Notes: a model not told the origin generated them from the sequence alone. A DNA stretch of 64,000 bases from Desertifilum tharense IPPAS B-1220 (GCF_001746915.1 NZ_MJGC01000049.1:1-64000); one strand, 5' to 3'. Counted from the first letter of the stretch, positions 21,361 through 29,830 are shown. Program-made: numbers and translations.

Positions 21361-21396
21361 AAGAATCCCAGAATCTAAAGTTGGGATTCTTTTTGG
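21361..21396 (+). terminator. Terminator after the cyclase gene
   Basis: AAGAATCCCA (21361-21370) pairs with TGGGATTCTT (21382-21391), followed by further T residues. The loop is 11 bases. Confidence 0.85.
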
Positions 21397-21485
21397 TGTT
21401 GGACATTCAAGGTTAATCAACTTGGGTTTTTGAACCTCGACATTGAGATCGCGCTTTAAGGGCTGAACGCCCTCAATTTCAATCC

Positions 21486-21797
21486 TTAGTCGCGATATCC
21501 TGTGCGAGTCGTCCCGGTGGTTCCTGTGGTTACGGTATCCGGATCGCGGTAGCGGGTGTTGTCGGCCGGTTTACGCATCAGTCCAGCTAAACCAATTAAG
21601 CCCAATAAACCTAACCAACCCCAGTCAAAGCCATCATCTTGTTGATCGCCTTCAACTACAGTGGTTGGGGTTCCCGTACCTGGTTCTGTAGGAGAAACAG
21701 TGGTTTGAGCCGAGGCGGAGAACGTGGCAGGAAGCATGGCTAAACTGAGGCTGAGAATACCCGCGCTAACCCCTTTGGATAGATGAGAAAGTTTCAT
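21486..21797 (-). CDS. WGxxGxxG family small exported protein
   Basis: A 103-residue protein with a clear signal peptide (MKLSHLSKGVSAGILSLSLA, cleavage likely after FSASA) followed by a low-complexity Thr/Pro/Gly region. A single hydrophobic segment DWGWLGLLGLIGLAGLMRKP carries the WGxxGxxG pattern. Such proteins are common in cyanobacteria and the motif segment is thought to act as a C-terminal membrane or sorting signal. Here a hydrophilic Arg/Asp/Thr-rich tail of about 27 residues follows it. The function is unknown. It faces the cyclase gene; a 330-bp spacer separates it from the next plus-strand gene. Confidence 0.8.
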   Translation of the reverse strand: MKLSHLSKGVSAGILSLSLAMLPATFSASAQTTVSPTEPGTGTPTTVVEGDQQDDGFDWGWLGLLGLIGLAGLMRKPADNTRYRDPDTVTTGTTGTTRTGYRD

Positions 21798-22127
21798 GGT
21801 GTGTTTTTCATAGCGTGCTAACGACTAGCTTCAATGTATCGATCCCCCATCGCGTCTATCTCGGCCATTAGCAGGAGTCTTGGAAGCCAACGGCTATTTC
21901 CCAAGAAATAAGTCAGTTGAGTTCGCCAGAGCGGGTGGGGGTGCGATCGCCCTCGAAAAAAATTCAGTAAAATCGTTTCAATCCTTACCGATTCTGGGAT
22001 TGAAGGCTGAAGATTGTTTGTTGGAAGACAGTCTACTCTCAAGGGATAGTTACAATGGTTCTAGAGAGGGATGTCTTTCCTCTAGTTGCTCAGTTACTTT
22101 AACAAAGTCAAGTTAGACGCTTTCTTT
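21798..22127. other. Spacer between divergent small genes
   Basis: 330 bp upstream of both the WGxxGxxG gene and the small membrane protein gene. It presumably contains their promoters. No repeat, hairpin or further frame stands out. Confidence 0.35.
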
Positions 22128-22316
22128 ATGGAATCAGGTAGTGAACCTGCCAGTCCTTTCGGCAAAACCCACAATCATCGACTGGCAGATATCATTGGAA
22201 CTGCGATTGCATTACTCACCTTGACATTGCCCCTGTTTGCAATTGCCTACTATTCCTCAAGCAGCGTTGAAGTCTTTCCGCCTGCAACCTATCCGCTGCC
22301 AAGAGCTAGGGAATGA
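22128..22316 (+). CDS. Small single-span membrane protein
   Basis: A 62-residue reading frame starting MESGSEPASPFGKTHNHRL, with one strong membrane segment (about residues 21-43, DIIGTAIALLTLTLPLFAIA) and a short Pro-rich tail. The frame could extend upstream by 14 codons, but the ATG at 22128 gives the natural hydrophilic N terminus followed by the span. Codon use and the clean N-in/C-out style topology argue for a real gene; the lack of a strong ribosome site argues against. I do not recognise the family. It might be one of the many tiny cyanobacterial thylakoid or plasma membrane proteins, which is an inference. Confidence 0.55.
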   Translation: MESGSEPASPFGKTHNHRLADIIGTAIALLTLTLPLFAIAYYSSSSVEVFPPATYPLPRARE

Positions 22317-22572
22317 GGGTCTTTATCGCTCAATAAGATTAAAATTCTTTACTAAATATGCCACCTTAAGTGACCTTTGCGATCGCAGTCCCTGGGAATG
22401 CACGTTGTTAACCCAGTAAAATCTGGGCTGCGAAAACACCTGGAGTCAACGTCTTCCCCTACAATGCTAGTCGGGGGGCTTTTTTGGGTCTTTGAATGTC
22501 GATGGCTGGAGCGATCGACCCCCTCAAACCCAATCAGCCCCTAACAAAGACGCAGTTACAAGGAGAAGATCG

Positions 22573-23082
22573 TTGGATTTATCGCGCATTCCCCCTCAGC
22601 CTAAACCCGGTGTTGTGAATGTCTTGATCGAGATCACAGCCGGAAGCAAAAACAAATATGAGTATGATAAAGACCTACAAGCCTTTGCTTTAGATCGGGT
22701 ACTTTACTCTTCGGTAAAATATCCCTATGACTATGGTTTCATCCCCAACACCCTGGCTGACGATGGCGATCCCCTCGATGGCATGGTGATCATGGATGAA
22801 CCAACCTTTCCTGGGTGCATTATTGCGGCGCGACCGATTGGGTTATTGGAGATGGAAGACGGCGGCGATCGTGATGAAAAGCTGTTGTGCGTTCCGGACA
22901 AAGATCCGAGATACGCTCACGTCAAATCGATCAAAGACCTCGCACCGCATCGGCTGGCAGAAATTGCAGAGTTTTTTGGCAGCTACAAAAACTTAGAAAA
23001 GAAAACCGTGAAAATTGGTGAATGGAAAGATGCCGATCGAGTAATGTCGTTGGTCGAACAATGTATTAAAGCCGCTGGTTAA
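22573..23082 (+). CDS. ppa: Inorganic pyrophosphatase (TTG start)
   Basis: A 169-residue family I soluble pyrophosphatase that hydrolyses PPi to phosphate. The active-site signature is [15 protein letters not shown]; the conserved YEYDKD and YPYDYGFIP segments are present. The start is chosen at TTG (22573): AAGGAGA sits seven bases upstream, the product then begins [13 protein letters not shown] like the usual [13 protein letters not shown], and its length is the family's 169 residues. A reading frame running 27 codons further upstream lacks both a ribosome site and conservation. The rare TTG start with a strong Shine-Dalgarno may lower translation slightly. Confidence 0.95.
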   Translation: MDLSRIPPQPKPGVVNVLIEITAGSKNKYEYDKDLQAFALDRVLYSSVKYPYDYGFIPNTLADDGDPLDGMVIMDEPTFPGCIIAARPIGLLEMEDGGDRDEKLLCVPDKDPRYAHVKSIKDLAPHRLAEIAEFFGSYKNLEKKTVKIGEWKDADRVMSLVEQCIKAAG

Positions 23083-23112
23083 CAGCGATCCGGCCGTAAG
23101 AGCCTTCCTTGA

Positions 23113-23152
23113 CAGCCTGTGCTTTTTTGATTTGGGTAGCTCAGGCTGCCTT
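23113..23152 (+). terminator. Probable ppa terminator
   Basis: CAGCCTGTGC (23113-23122) pairs with GCTCAGGCTG (23139-23148) with one mismatch, followed by CCTTTT. The 16-base loop is long, so efficiency is uncertain. Confidence 0.55.
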
Positions 23153-23346
23153 TTCCCCCCTAATAGCGCAGCCAATGCAATGAAACTCCCCTTCCCTCGC
23201 GCTCATTCTAGGCAGAAATTGCGATCGCCTGATGACTCCCCAGAGTCATTGGCGATTCCCCGACGCGATCGAGAGGGATAATATTGCTTAGATTCGTTCC
23301 TAGAAGAGTGAAGATTGCCCTCCAAATGGGCTAATAAAGCGTTCCT

Positions 23347-24237
23347 ATGCCAGATTCAGAACCCTCTGCACCAGAGCTACAACCTTCAACAGCAACCTGT
23401 CAGTTTACTGTTCAGTTTTGGGGTGTCCGAGGCGGTATTCCCACTCCCGGAAGTGAAACGGTGCGCTATGGGGGGAATACTTCCTGTATTGAGATGCGAG
23501 TTGCCGATCGCCTTTTGATCTTTGATGCAGGAACGGGTTTGCGAGTGCTAGGCAAACATCTGTTGCGGCAACTCCCCGTTGAAGCTCACTTATTTTTCAC
23601 CCATTGCCATTGGGATCGCATTCAAGGCTTTCCCTTTTTCGTACCCGGCTTTATCCCTGGAAATCGCTTCCACCTCTACGGCGCATCCGCTACCAATGGA
23701 GCATCCCTCAAACAACGCCTCAACGAACAGATGCTTCCCCCAAACTTTCCGGTACCGATTCAAATCATGCAATCGGATCTAAAGTTTCATGACATTTCTC
23801 CAGGCGATCGCCTTAGCTTACCCGATATTGCGATTGAAACAAGCTGTCTCAACGATTGCCATCACACCACAGGCTATCGAGTCACTTGTCAGGGGTATAG
23901 CGCCGTTTATGCCACCGATACCCTCTGTTTGCCCGATCGCATCAATCCCGGTCTTTTACACCTAGCCCGCGAAGCCAACCTGCTGATTTATGATGCCACC
24001 TCAATGGCCCATCGCGCCAACGAGTTGCAACTGTGTCCCGACGAAGTGCAGGATTGGACGTGGAAAACCGGAATTGCGATCGCCAAAGAAGCCGGGGTGA
24101 AACAACTGGTGATTTGCCATCACGACCCCAGTCACAGCGACGATTTTCTGGATCGAGTCGAAACTCAACTGCAATCTGCTTTTCCCCAAGGCAAGCTCGC
24201 CAGGGAAGGCATGAGTTTAAACGTTTGTCAAGCCTAA
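23347..24237 (+). CDS. MBL-fold metallo-hydrolase
   Basis: A 296-residue metallo-beta-lactamase-fold protein. After a hydrophilic N terminus it shows FWGVRGGIPTPGSETVRYGG, LLIFDAGTGLRVLG, the metal motif FTHCHWDRIQGFPFF, then HHTTGYRV, YATDT and a late VICHHDPSHSDDFLD. This is the group with similarity to phosphodiesterase/RNase Z-like hydrolases, often annotated as cAMP phosphodiesterase-like. In the usual HxHxDH motif the last histidine is Arg here (HCHWDR), which would remove one ligand of the second metal. Whether that is a subfamily trait or loss of activity is not clear. It ends three bases before the convergent cnaT stop, with no terminator between. Confidence 0.85.
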   Translation: MPDSEPSAPELQPSTATCQFTVQFWGVRGGIPTPGSETVRYGGNTSCIEMRVADRLLIFDAGTGLRVLGKHLLRQLPVEAHLFFTHCHWDRIQGFPFFVPGFIPGNRFHLYGASATNGASLKQRLNEQMLPPNFPVPIQIMQSDLKFHDISPGDRLSLPDIAIETSCLNDCHHTTGYRVTCQGYSAVYATDTLCLPDRINPGLLHLAREANLLIYDATSMAHRANELQLCPDEVQDWTWKTGIAIAKEAGVKQLVICHHDPSHSDDFLDRVETQLQSAFPQGKLAREGMSLNVCQA

Positions 24238-24240
24238 TTT

Positions 24241-25317
24241 TTAGGGATGGGCTGAATAATTGAGGCGCTGGCTCTCCACCTGAGTTGCCAATTGCACCAG
24301 CTTATCGCGCACTTGTCCGCTAACAATCAAGCGTTCGGCGTGGGCTAAACCCGATTCGAGATCCGGACAAACCTGAGAACGCCACAAATAAAACCCCCCA
24401 TTCCAAATCGCCGATTTCAGCAGTTCGCTCGCTTCAGCTTGCAAAACCGCCCGCATCTGGTCAATCAACTCCGGGGTGGAATGAAACGGCACATCCGCTC
24501 CCGCCAACTCATAGTCGCGCGGATGCAAGAGAATGCGCTCAAAATCTTGAATTTCCGGCACATAGCAGCCGACGATCGCCGTGCGATCGCGCGAAAGGTC
24601 GCAACTCCCTTCCAACCCCTTAACCGTCGTAAACTGCTCCATTCCCCGCAGTTCCAAACAAGTCTTAAACATATTTTCCGTGGGCGGATGCACGTATCCT
24701 GCAAACAAATGCTTGTCTCCCGCATAGGGACACCACATCAACTCCATCGTGGCAATCGGCGGACGCTTGCCAATCTGATCGCGATATTCCACAAACGCAT
24801 GAGCCACCGGAAAATGTTGGGGAAGGTAAACAAACCCCACCCCCGTCGCTTCCAACACCTGCTGCACCTGGAAGAGCGATAAATCTCCCCATTCCACGCC
24901 CAAACCTTGCCAAACTTCCAGCAAAGGCACCCCGTACTTGGTCGGCATCCGTTCTCCGCCATGCAGGATAACCGGAACCTCGCAACAAGCTAGAATCAGA
25001 GCCGTTAAAGGACTAATGGGGGCCGTGCGCGATCGCCCATCGTAAGGCGAACCCAAAATTGCAGCACGCCTTCTTCGGCGACTCAACGGCAGCAGCTTTG
25101 GCCCCAATGCTTCGTAGGTATCGAGCATACCCGCCAATTCCTCGCCTGTGGGTCGTTTAATCCGATGGGCAATTAAAAATGCTCCAATTTGGGCGGGTTT
25201 AGCCTCTTGTAGCAACATGGCTCGCAATGCCTCTGCCGCTTCTAGGCGCGTTAAGTTTTCGCTAGTATGGGGGCCGCTGCCGACTTTTTTTAGAAGTTCT
25301 CGAAACGCATGACTCAT
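24241..25317 (-). CDS. cnaT: CnaT: anthranilate phosphoribosyltransferase-like nitrate assimilation factor
   Basis: A 358-residue protein of the anthranilate phosphoribosyltransferase (TrpD) fold. The helical N-terminal domain (FRELLKKVGSG, LTRLEAAEALRAMLLQEAKPAQIGAFLIAHRIKRPTGEEL) resembles TrpD, but the PRPP-binding glycine motif (GTGGD in TrpD) is GSPYDGRSRTAP here, so it is unlikely to make phosphoribosyl anthranilate. Its place after ntcB matches cnaT of Anabaena 7120, a TrpD/glycosyltransferase-like gene required for expression of the nir operon; the assignment rests on fold plus context. A TTG at 25338 could add seven residues; the ATG (MSHAFRELL) at 25317 is preferred. The molecular role of CnaT is not known to me. 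Confidence 0.85.
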   Translation of the reverse strand: MSHAFRELLKKVGSGPHTSENLTRLEAAEALRAMLLQEAKPAQIGAFLIAHRIKRPTGEELAGMLDTYEALGPKLLPLSRRRRRAAILGSPYDGRSRTAPISPLTALILACCEVPVILHGGERMPTKYGVPLLEVWQGLGVEWGDLSLFQVQQVLEATGVGFVYLPQHFPVAHAFVEYRDQIGKRPPIATMELMWCPYAGDKHLFAGYVHPPTENMFKTCLELRGMEQFTTVKGLEGSCDLSRDRTAIVGCYVPEIQDFERILLHPRDYELAGADVPFHSTPELIDQMRAVLQAEASELLKSAIWNGGFYLWRSQVCPDLESGLAHAERLIVSGQVRDKLVQLATQVESQRLNYSAHP

Positions 25318-25374
25318 CGTTTTGCCCTTTTTCCTCAAGATTCGCCACGAGCGAAGTCACTCCAATCGGATGAC

Positions 25375-26316
25375 CTACAAATTTACCATTGAGAGAGGAT
25401 AGTCCATTGGAGGCGGAATTAACTTCAAGACTAGCTCGCGGAAATGCTGAATCGGGGGGACTTGCAAGCGATCGCGCGTGGTGACTAAAACAACCTGCCG
25501 CATTAGTGGAGAGTCTTCCGCCGTGCTATTCCAGAGCGATCGCATCACCAGCAAGGGGTCTTCTTTAACGTATAACAGGGCAGAGTGGGGCAATAAAGCA
25601 ATCAACTTGCCCTGACGCACCACGCCTCGAAAGGCATCGAGGGTATTGAGTTCTAAAGCCGCTTGCAAACTTAGCCCTTGCCTGAGAAACATTTCCTGCA
25701 CAAGACGTTGCATCCCGTAACCTTCTTTAAACACAACCTGGGGGTAAGACGCCAAAGCTTTCCAGGGGATTTGCTCGAATTGAGCCAGCGGGTGATTGGC
25801 GGCCATTAACACTTCAATGGGTTCTTCAAACAGCGGATCGACCACCATTTCTGCTCCGGAAGTCAGAAAGCGGTTTTGCATGACAAGGGCCAGATCCACC
25901 AATCCATCTTTTAACACTTTCAGGGCGCGATCGCTCCCCAAGGAGGTGACGCGCAATTGAACGTTGGGGAAATCCGAGCAAAACTGTTGCAATACGGGCG
26001 GTAAAGAATGGGCGCATAAAGAGGGAATGGCCGCAACACAGAGTTCGGGCTGTTTGCCAGCCAGCAGTTCGGAGATTTCCTGTAAGGAGGCTTGCCACTC
26101 TTGGCAAATTTTGCGGGCATGGGGCAAAAACCTTTCGCCTCCAATGGTTAACTTCGCTTGGGTCGATCGATGAAACAGTTGCACGCCTAAATCTGCTTCT
26201 AATCCTTGAATTTGACGGCTGATGGTTGATTGGGTAACTCCACAATTTCGGGCAGCTTGCTGAAAGTTTCCCGTTTCAGCAACTGATAAAAAAGCTTGCA
26301 ACTGTTCCAGGCGCAT
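25375..26316 (-). CDS. ntcB: LysR-type nitrate assimilation activator NtcB
   Basis: A 313-residue LysR-type regulator. The N-terminal winged helix-turn-helix is typical (MRLEQLQAFLSVAETGNFQQ, CGVTQSTISRQIQGLEADLG, LFHRSTQAKLTIGGERFLP), followed by the two-lobed effector-binding domain (about residues 90-300). Identity as NtcB comes from close resemblance to the known N-terminal sequence pattern and from its position, divergent from nirA and between nirB-like and cnaT genes. NtcB activates nirA operon transcription in response to nitrite, on top of NtcA. It is 90 bp downstream of the nirB-like gene and 57 bp upstream of cnaT, with no terminator between, so the three probably form one NtcA-driven operon. 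Confidence 0.9.
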   Translation of the reverse strand: MRLEQLQAFLSVAETGNFQQAARNCGVTQSTISRQIQGLEADLGVQLFHRSTQAKLTIGGERFLPHARKICQEWQASLQEISELLAGKQPELCVAAIPSLCAHSLPPVLQQFCSDFPNVQLRVTSLGSDRALKVLKDGLVDLALVMQNRFLTSGAEMVVDPLFEEPIEVLMAANHPLAQFEQIPWKALASYPQVVFKEGYGMQRLVQEMFLRQGLSLQAALELNTLDAFRGVVRQGKLIALLPHSALLYVKEDPLLVMRSLWNSTAEDSPLMRQVVLVTTRDRLQVPPIQHFRELVLKLIPPPMDYPLSMVNL

Positions 26317-26406
26317 GACGTTGTAGCCAACACTACATTCTTAAGGATGGTAAGACCTTAGCGAAATTGCAAGCAGGTTTTGGTAAGAGAGGATACGGAC
26401 GGTTGT

Positions 26407-27696
26407 TCAAACTTTCAATTCTTGTAAAGCGGTGGCTACACCTTGGGCGAGTTCCGGTGACAGGCGGCTGTGGCTGAGTTGTTCTAGGTTGGGATAGGCT
26501 TCTAATTGTCGGAGGGCGGCGATCGCGTGGAGTTGAACGCTTTTGTCGCTATCGGCTAATAACTGAACTAAGGCGTCAAAGGCTTGGGGTTGTCCAAGCT
26601 GGCCTAAGCTCATGGCGATCGCTTGTTTGATCGGGGGAAACTGGACGTTGGGTAAGAATGAATTTAACAGTTGCAGTAGAATTTGGGTGGCTTGAATTTG
26701 GGTTTCAAGATCGGTGAGGCGACCTAATACCGAGATGATTTCGCGGAGCGCGGGCACTGGAGCGATGGCGATCGCGCTTTGGAGCTGTTCTAGGGCGATG
26801 GGGGTGCCAATCCATCCCAGGGCGCGGACGGCCTCAATTTGCAAGGGAACCGGGGTCTGAGGCGATTGCAGCAGGCGGGCTAGGGCGATCGCGGCCGCTG
26901 GCGTTCCCAAACGGCTGAGGGCGATCGTGGCAGCTTGGCAAACCTCGAAGTTAAAGTCCCACAAGCGTTCTTGCAACAAGCTGACGAGATCGAGTTGGGC
27001 CAGCAAATCGGAGCGCAAGCCTAAACCAATCGTGGCGGCTCGCCTGATGGGGGCGGCGGTATGTTTGAGCGCTTGCAACAACAGGGGGGTAATGGCTGGA
27101 TCGGTTGAGTTGCTGAGGGCTTCTAAGGCCATTGCACAGAGGGCTGGATCGCCAGAGCTATAGCTGTCTTGCTGCAAAAACTCGCCGACGACGTTCAAAA
27201 GCGGGGGAACGCTTGCCGGCCCGCCAATCACGCACAGGGAGCGCGTGGCAACCATTCGCGTCCGGGGTTCGGCTAGCAAGTCTGTGAGAGCGGCGATCGC
27301 GGCTGACCCAAAATTGGTGAGGGCGATCGCGGCGGTTGCAATTAAATCTTCCCCTTCAGAGGTTTTCAGTAGATTTACTAATGCCTCAAGGACAACGGGT
27401 TCGTGAAAGTCTCCTAAAATGCGGCTGACAAACCACCGCAATTCCCAGTCGGTTTGTTCGTCTTCTAGCAGCGCAATTAAAGGCGCGATCGCACCCGTTC
27501 CCAGTTTTGGAAAGAGTTTGGCAATGTCCCATCTTTGCTGAAAGTCGCCCCAACTCAGTGCAGTTAAAGCAAACTCTAAAATCTGGGAATACTCTTCACC
27601 CTCAAGACTTTCAGCTTGATTGAGAAGCCATTGCAGCCTAGTTACCGCATCTGTAGATTGGGGAGGCTGTAGGAGAGCTAAGTCGTTCTCTATCAT
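26407..27696 (-). CDS. nirB: HEAT-repeat protein, probable NirB
   Basis: A 429-residue protein built almost entirely of HEAT/PBS-lyase-like helical repeats, for example GTGAIAPLIALLEDEQTDWE, FGSAAIAALTDLLAE, LGTPAAAIALARLLQSPQ and LGQPQAFDALVQLLADSDKS. HEAT proteins act as protein-binding scaffolds. In Synechococcus and Anabaena the gene upstream of or near ntcB and divergent from nirA is nirB, whose product is needed for full nitrite reductase activity and contacts NirA. The fold and place fit; I am less sure of the symbol than of the fold, since HEAT proteins are also phycobilin lyase partners (CpcE/NblB type). It is the first gene behind the minus-strand NtcA promoter, with a leader of about 40 bases. 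Confidence 0.8.
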   Translation of the reverse strand: MIENDLALLQPPQSTDAVTRLQWLLNQAESLEGEEYSQILEFALTALSWGDFQQRWDIAKLFPKLGTGAIAPLIALLEDEQTDWELRWFVSRILGDFHEPVVLEALVNLLKTSEGEDLIATAAIALTNFGSAAIAALTDLLAEPRTRMVATRSLCVIGGPASVPPLLNVVGEFLQQDSYSSGDPALCAMALEALSNSTDPAITPLLLQALKHTAAPIRRAATIGLGLRSDLLAQLDLVSLLQERLWDFNFEVCQAATIALSRLGTPAAAIALARLLQSPQTPVPLQIEAVRALGWIGTPIALEQLQSAIAIAPVPALREIISVLGRLTDLETQIQATQILLQLLNSFLPNVQFPPIKQAIAMSLGQLGQPQAFDALVQLLADSDKSVQLHAIAALRQLEAYPNLEQLSHSRLSPELAQGVATALQELKV

Positions 27697-27743
27697 TATC
27701 GAATTTATGCGAGCATTAGCGCGTTTGCCATTGGCATCGCTTT

Positions 27744-27785
27744 ACTCTAGTCAGAGTTCTGCCGCAATTTCGTAACCTGCATTAC
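27744..27785 (-). promoter_or_regulatory. NtcA-activated promoter for nirB-ntcB-cnaT
   Basis: GTAACCTGCATTAC (27772-27785) is a perfect palindromic GTA-N8-TAC NtcA site. Read on the minus strand it is followed by exactly 22 bp and then TAGAGT (27749-27744), which fits the TAN3T -10 box of NtcA class II promoters. Transcription would start near 27737, about 40 bases before the nirB start codon. Confidence 0.85.
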
Positions 27786-27928
27786 ACAATTGCCGCTGCT
27801 ATGTAATTTCCAGATAACTTTTATCCTATTTTTGCATAACTCAAGCAGCGACCTTTCGCCTCTTAAGTAATGAAGACTTAACAATTCGCCCAAAGCCAGT
27901 CTAGTCCAGAAAAATCGGGTCTTTTAGC

Positions 27929-27946
27929 ATCTTCCGATCGGAAGAT
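27929..27946. promoter_or_regulatory. 18-bp perfect palindrome in the nir divergent spacer
   Basis: ATCTTCCGATCGGAAGAT is perfectly self-complementary and lies between the two NtcA promoters, roughly 130 bp upstream of the predicted nirA transcription start and 190 bp from the nirB one. It may be an operator or an RNA hairpin; no protein is assigned. Confidence 0.4.
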
Positions 27947-27959
27947 TTCCACCCGCATC

Positions 27960-27988
27960 ATGCAAAGTTGCGATGATTTTCATGCAAA
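27960..27988 (+). promoter_or_regulatory. Paired ATGCAAA direct repeats, possible NtcB sites
   Basis: ATGCAAA occurs at 27960-27966 and again at 27982-27988, spaced 22 bp apart (about two helical turns), just upstream of the nirA NtcA box. The first overlaps a small palindrome GCAAAGTTGC (27963-27972). Known NtcB sites in nirA promoters are TGCA-containing LysR motifs located upstream of the NtcA site, so this is a reasonable candidate, not a proven one. Confidence 0.45.
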
Positions 27989-28011
27989 AAATTCATAATC
28001 CGAAATGTTTT

Positions 28012-28053
28012 GTAACTGAATATACGAATTCCCTTGGGGAGGTCGCCTAAGCT
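28012..28053 (+). promoter_or_regulatory. NtcA-activated promoter for the nirA operon
   Basis: GTAACTGAATATAC (28012-28025) is a perfect GTA-N8-TAC NtcA site followed by 22 bp and TAAGCT (28048-28053), a TAN3T -10 box. Predicted transcription start is near 28060, giving a leader of about 229 bases before nirA. No known riboswitch is recognised in that leader. Confidence 0.87.
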
Positions 28054-28288
28054 GGCATCTAAATCAATCCCGAATGGGGTTTATCCAGTTTGAGATTAAA
28101 AATTTAACCGGGTCAATGACTTCAGCCCAGTAGAGCGTCATCCGATGGCTTGCAATCTGCCCTCAAGACCTTAGACCGCTCAATTCTCAAGCGCTCTTTT
28201 TTCTCAGTCCATTCCTCTAGTTAGACCTTCATTCGGTAGGGCTAATGCAGCGCGTTATCCCCCATGCAGTATTGAGAGCGGGAAGCTT

Positions 28289-29830
28289 ATGACAACGACC
28301 ACCGCGAAACCGAGTACCCTCAACAAGTTTGAGAAATTCAAAGCCGAAAAAGACGGACTCGCCGTCAAGTCCGAAATCGAACAATTTGCGCGGATGGGTT
28401 GGGAAGCGATGGATGAAACCGATCGCGACCATCGCCTTAAGTGGCTTGGCGTGTTCTTCCGTCCCGTCACTCCCGGCAAATTCATGTTACGGATGCGAAT
28501 TCCCAACGGCATTCTCACCTCCCAACAGATGCGAGTGCTAGCAGAAATTGTCCAACGGTACGGCGAAGATGGTAACGCTGATATTACCACAAGACAAAAC
28601 CTGCAACTACGCGGAATTCGGATTGAAGATATTCCCGACATCTTCAATCGGTTTGAACAAGTCGGCTTAACCTCCGTCCAGTCCGGGATGGACAACGTGC
28701 GAAACATTACCGGATCGCCCGTTGCTGGTATTGACCGCGACGAGTTGATTGACACGCGGGAATTGGTGCAAGCCGTCCAAGACACGATTACCAACTCCGG
28801 TCAAGGCAACCCAGAGTTTACCAATTTACCGCGCAAATTCAACATTGCGATCGCCGGAGGGCGCGACAACTCCGTCCACGCCGAAATTAACGACCTCGCC
28901 TTCCTCCCCGCCTATAAAGAGGGCACCCTTGGCTTCAACGTGATTGTAGGGGGCTTTTTCTCCGGGAAACGTTGCGAAGCGGCCATTCCTCTCAACGCCT
29001 GGGTAGAAGCGCACCAAGTCGTCGAACTCTGCCGAGTTGTCCTCGAAATTTACCGCGACTGCGGCTTAAGAGCCAACCGCCAAAAAGCCCGTCTCATGTG
29101 GCTGATTGATGAATGGGGAATCGAAAAATTCCGCAGCGAAGTAGACCAAAAACTCAGCTATCCCTTACAAACAGCCGCCCCCAAAGACGAAATTGACTGG
29201 GAAAAACGCGACCACATTGGCGTTTACCCCCAAAAGCAAGAGGGATATCATTACGTCGGCTTGCACGTTCCCGTCGGTCGCTTATTTGCCACAGACCTCT
29301 TCGATTTAGCCAGAGTCGCCGAGGTGTATGGTAGCGGCGAAATCCGCTTAACTGTCGAACAAAATATTATCATCCCGCAGATTCCCGATTCTCGCTTGGA
29401 AACCTTCCTCGCAGAACCGCTACTGCAAAAATTCTCGACTCAGCCCGAACCCCTAAGCCGCGCCCTCGTTTCCTGTACGGGTTCTCAGTTTTGCAACTTT
29501 GCCCTGATTGAAACCAAAAATCGCGCTTTGGCAATGATTCGCGAACTCGAAGCCGAACTCTGTGTTCCCCAGTCCGTTCGCATTCACTGGACGGGATGCC
29601 CCAACTCTTGCGGACAACCCCAAGTTGCCGATATTGGCTTAATGGGAACCAAAACCCGCAAAGAGGGCAAAACCCTAGAAGGCGTAGATTTATACATGGG
29701 CGGCAAAGTTGGCAAAGATGCTCACCTCGGTCAATGCGTGCAAAAAGGCATTCCCTGCGAAGACCTTAAGCCCATTTTACGTAACTTGTTAATCGAACGC
29801 TTTGGGGCAACGCCGAAGGTAGGCGCTTAA
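28289..29830 (+). CDS. nirA: Ferredoxin-nitrite reductase
   Basis: A 513-residue ferredoxin-dependent nitrite reductase that reduces nitrite to ammonium with six electrons. It contains the duplicated siroheme/[4Fe-4S] fold; the four cluster-binding cysteines are Cys396 and Cys402 (CTGSQFC) and Cys437 and Cys441 (GCPNSCG). The first half has LRGIRIEDIPDIF and the siroheme-binding stretch around TNLPRKFNIAIAGGRDN. The protein lacks the C-terminal ferredoxin fusion seen in some cyanobacteria. It is the first gene of the nitrate operon, expressed from the NtcA promoter at 28012-28053. A weak hairpin (TTGGGC/GCCCAA, 29839-29856) follows the stop and could partly attenuate the downstream genes. Confidence 0.97.
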   Translation: MTTTTAKPSTLNKFEKFKAEKDGLAVKSEIEQFARMGWEAMDETDRDHRLKWLGVFFRPVTPGKFMLRMRIPNGILTSQQMRVLAEIVQRYGEDGNADITTRQNLQLRGIRIEDIPDIFNRFEQVGLTSVQSGMDNVRNITGSPVAGIDRDELIDTRELVQAVQDTITNSGQGNPEFTNLPRKFNIAIAGGRDNSVHAEINDLAFLPAYKEGTLGFNVIVGGFFSGKRCEAAIPLNAWVEAHQVVELCRVVLEIYRDCGLRANRQKARLMWLIDEWGIEKFRSEVDQKLSYPLQTAAPKDEIDWEKRDHIGVYPQKQEGYHYVGLHVPVGRLFATDLFDLARVAEVYGSGEIRLTVEQNIIIPQIPDSRLETFLAEPLLQKFSTQPEPLSRALVSCTGSQFCNFALIETKNRALAMIRELEAELCVPQSVRIHWTGCPNSCGQPQVADIGLMGTKTRKEGKTLEGVDLYMGGKVGKDAHLGQCVQKGIPCEDLKPILRNLLIERFGATPKVGA

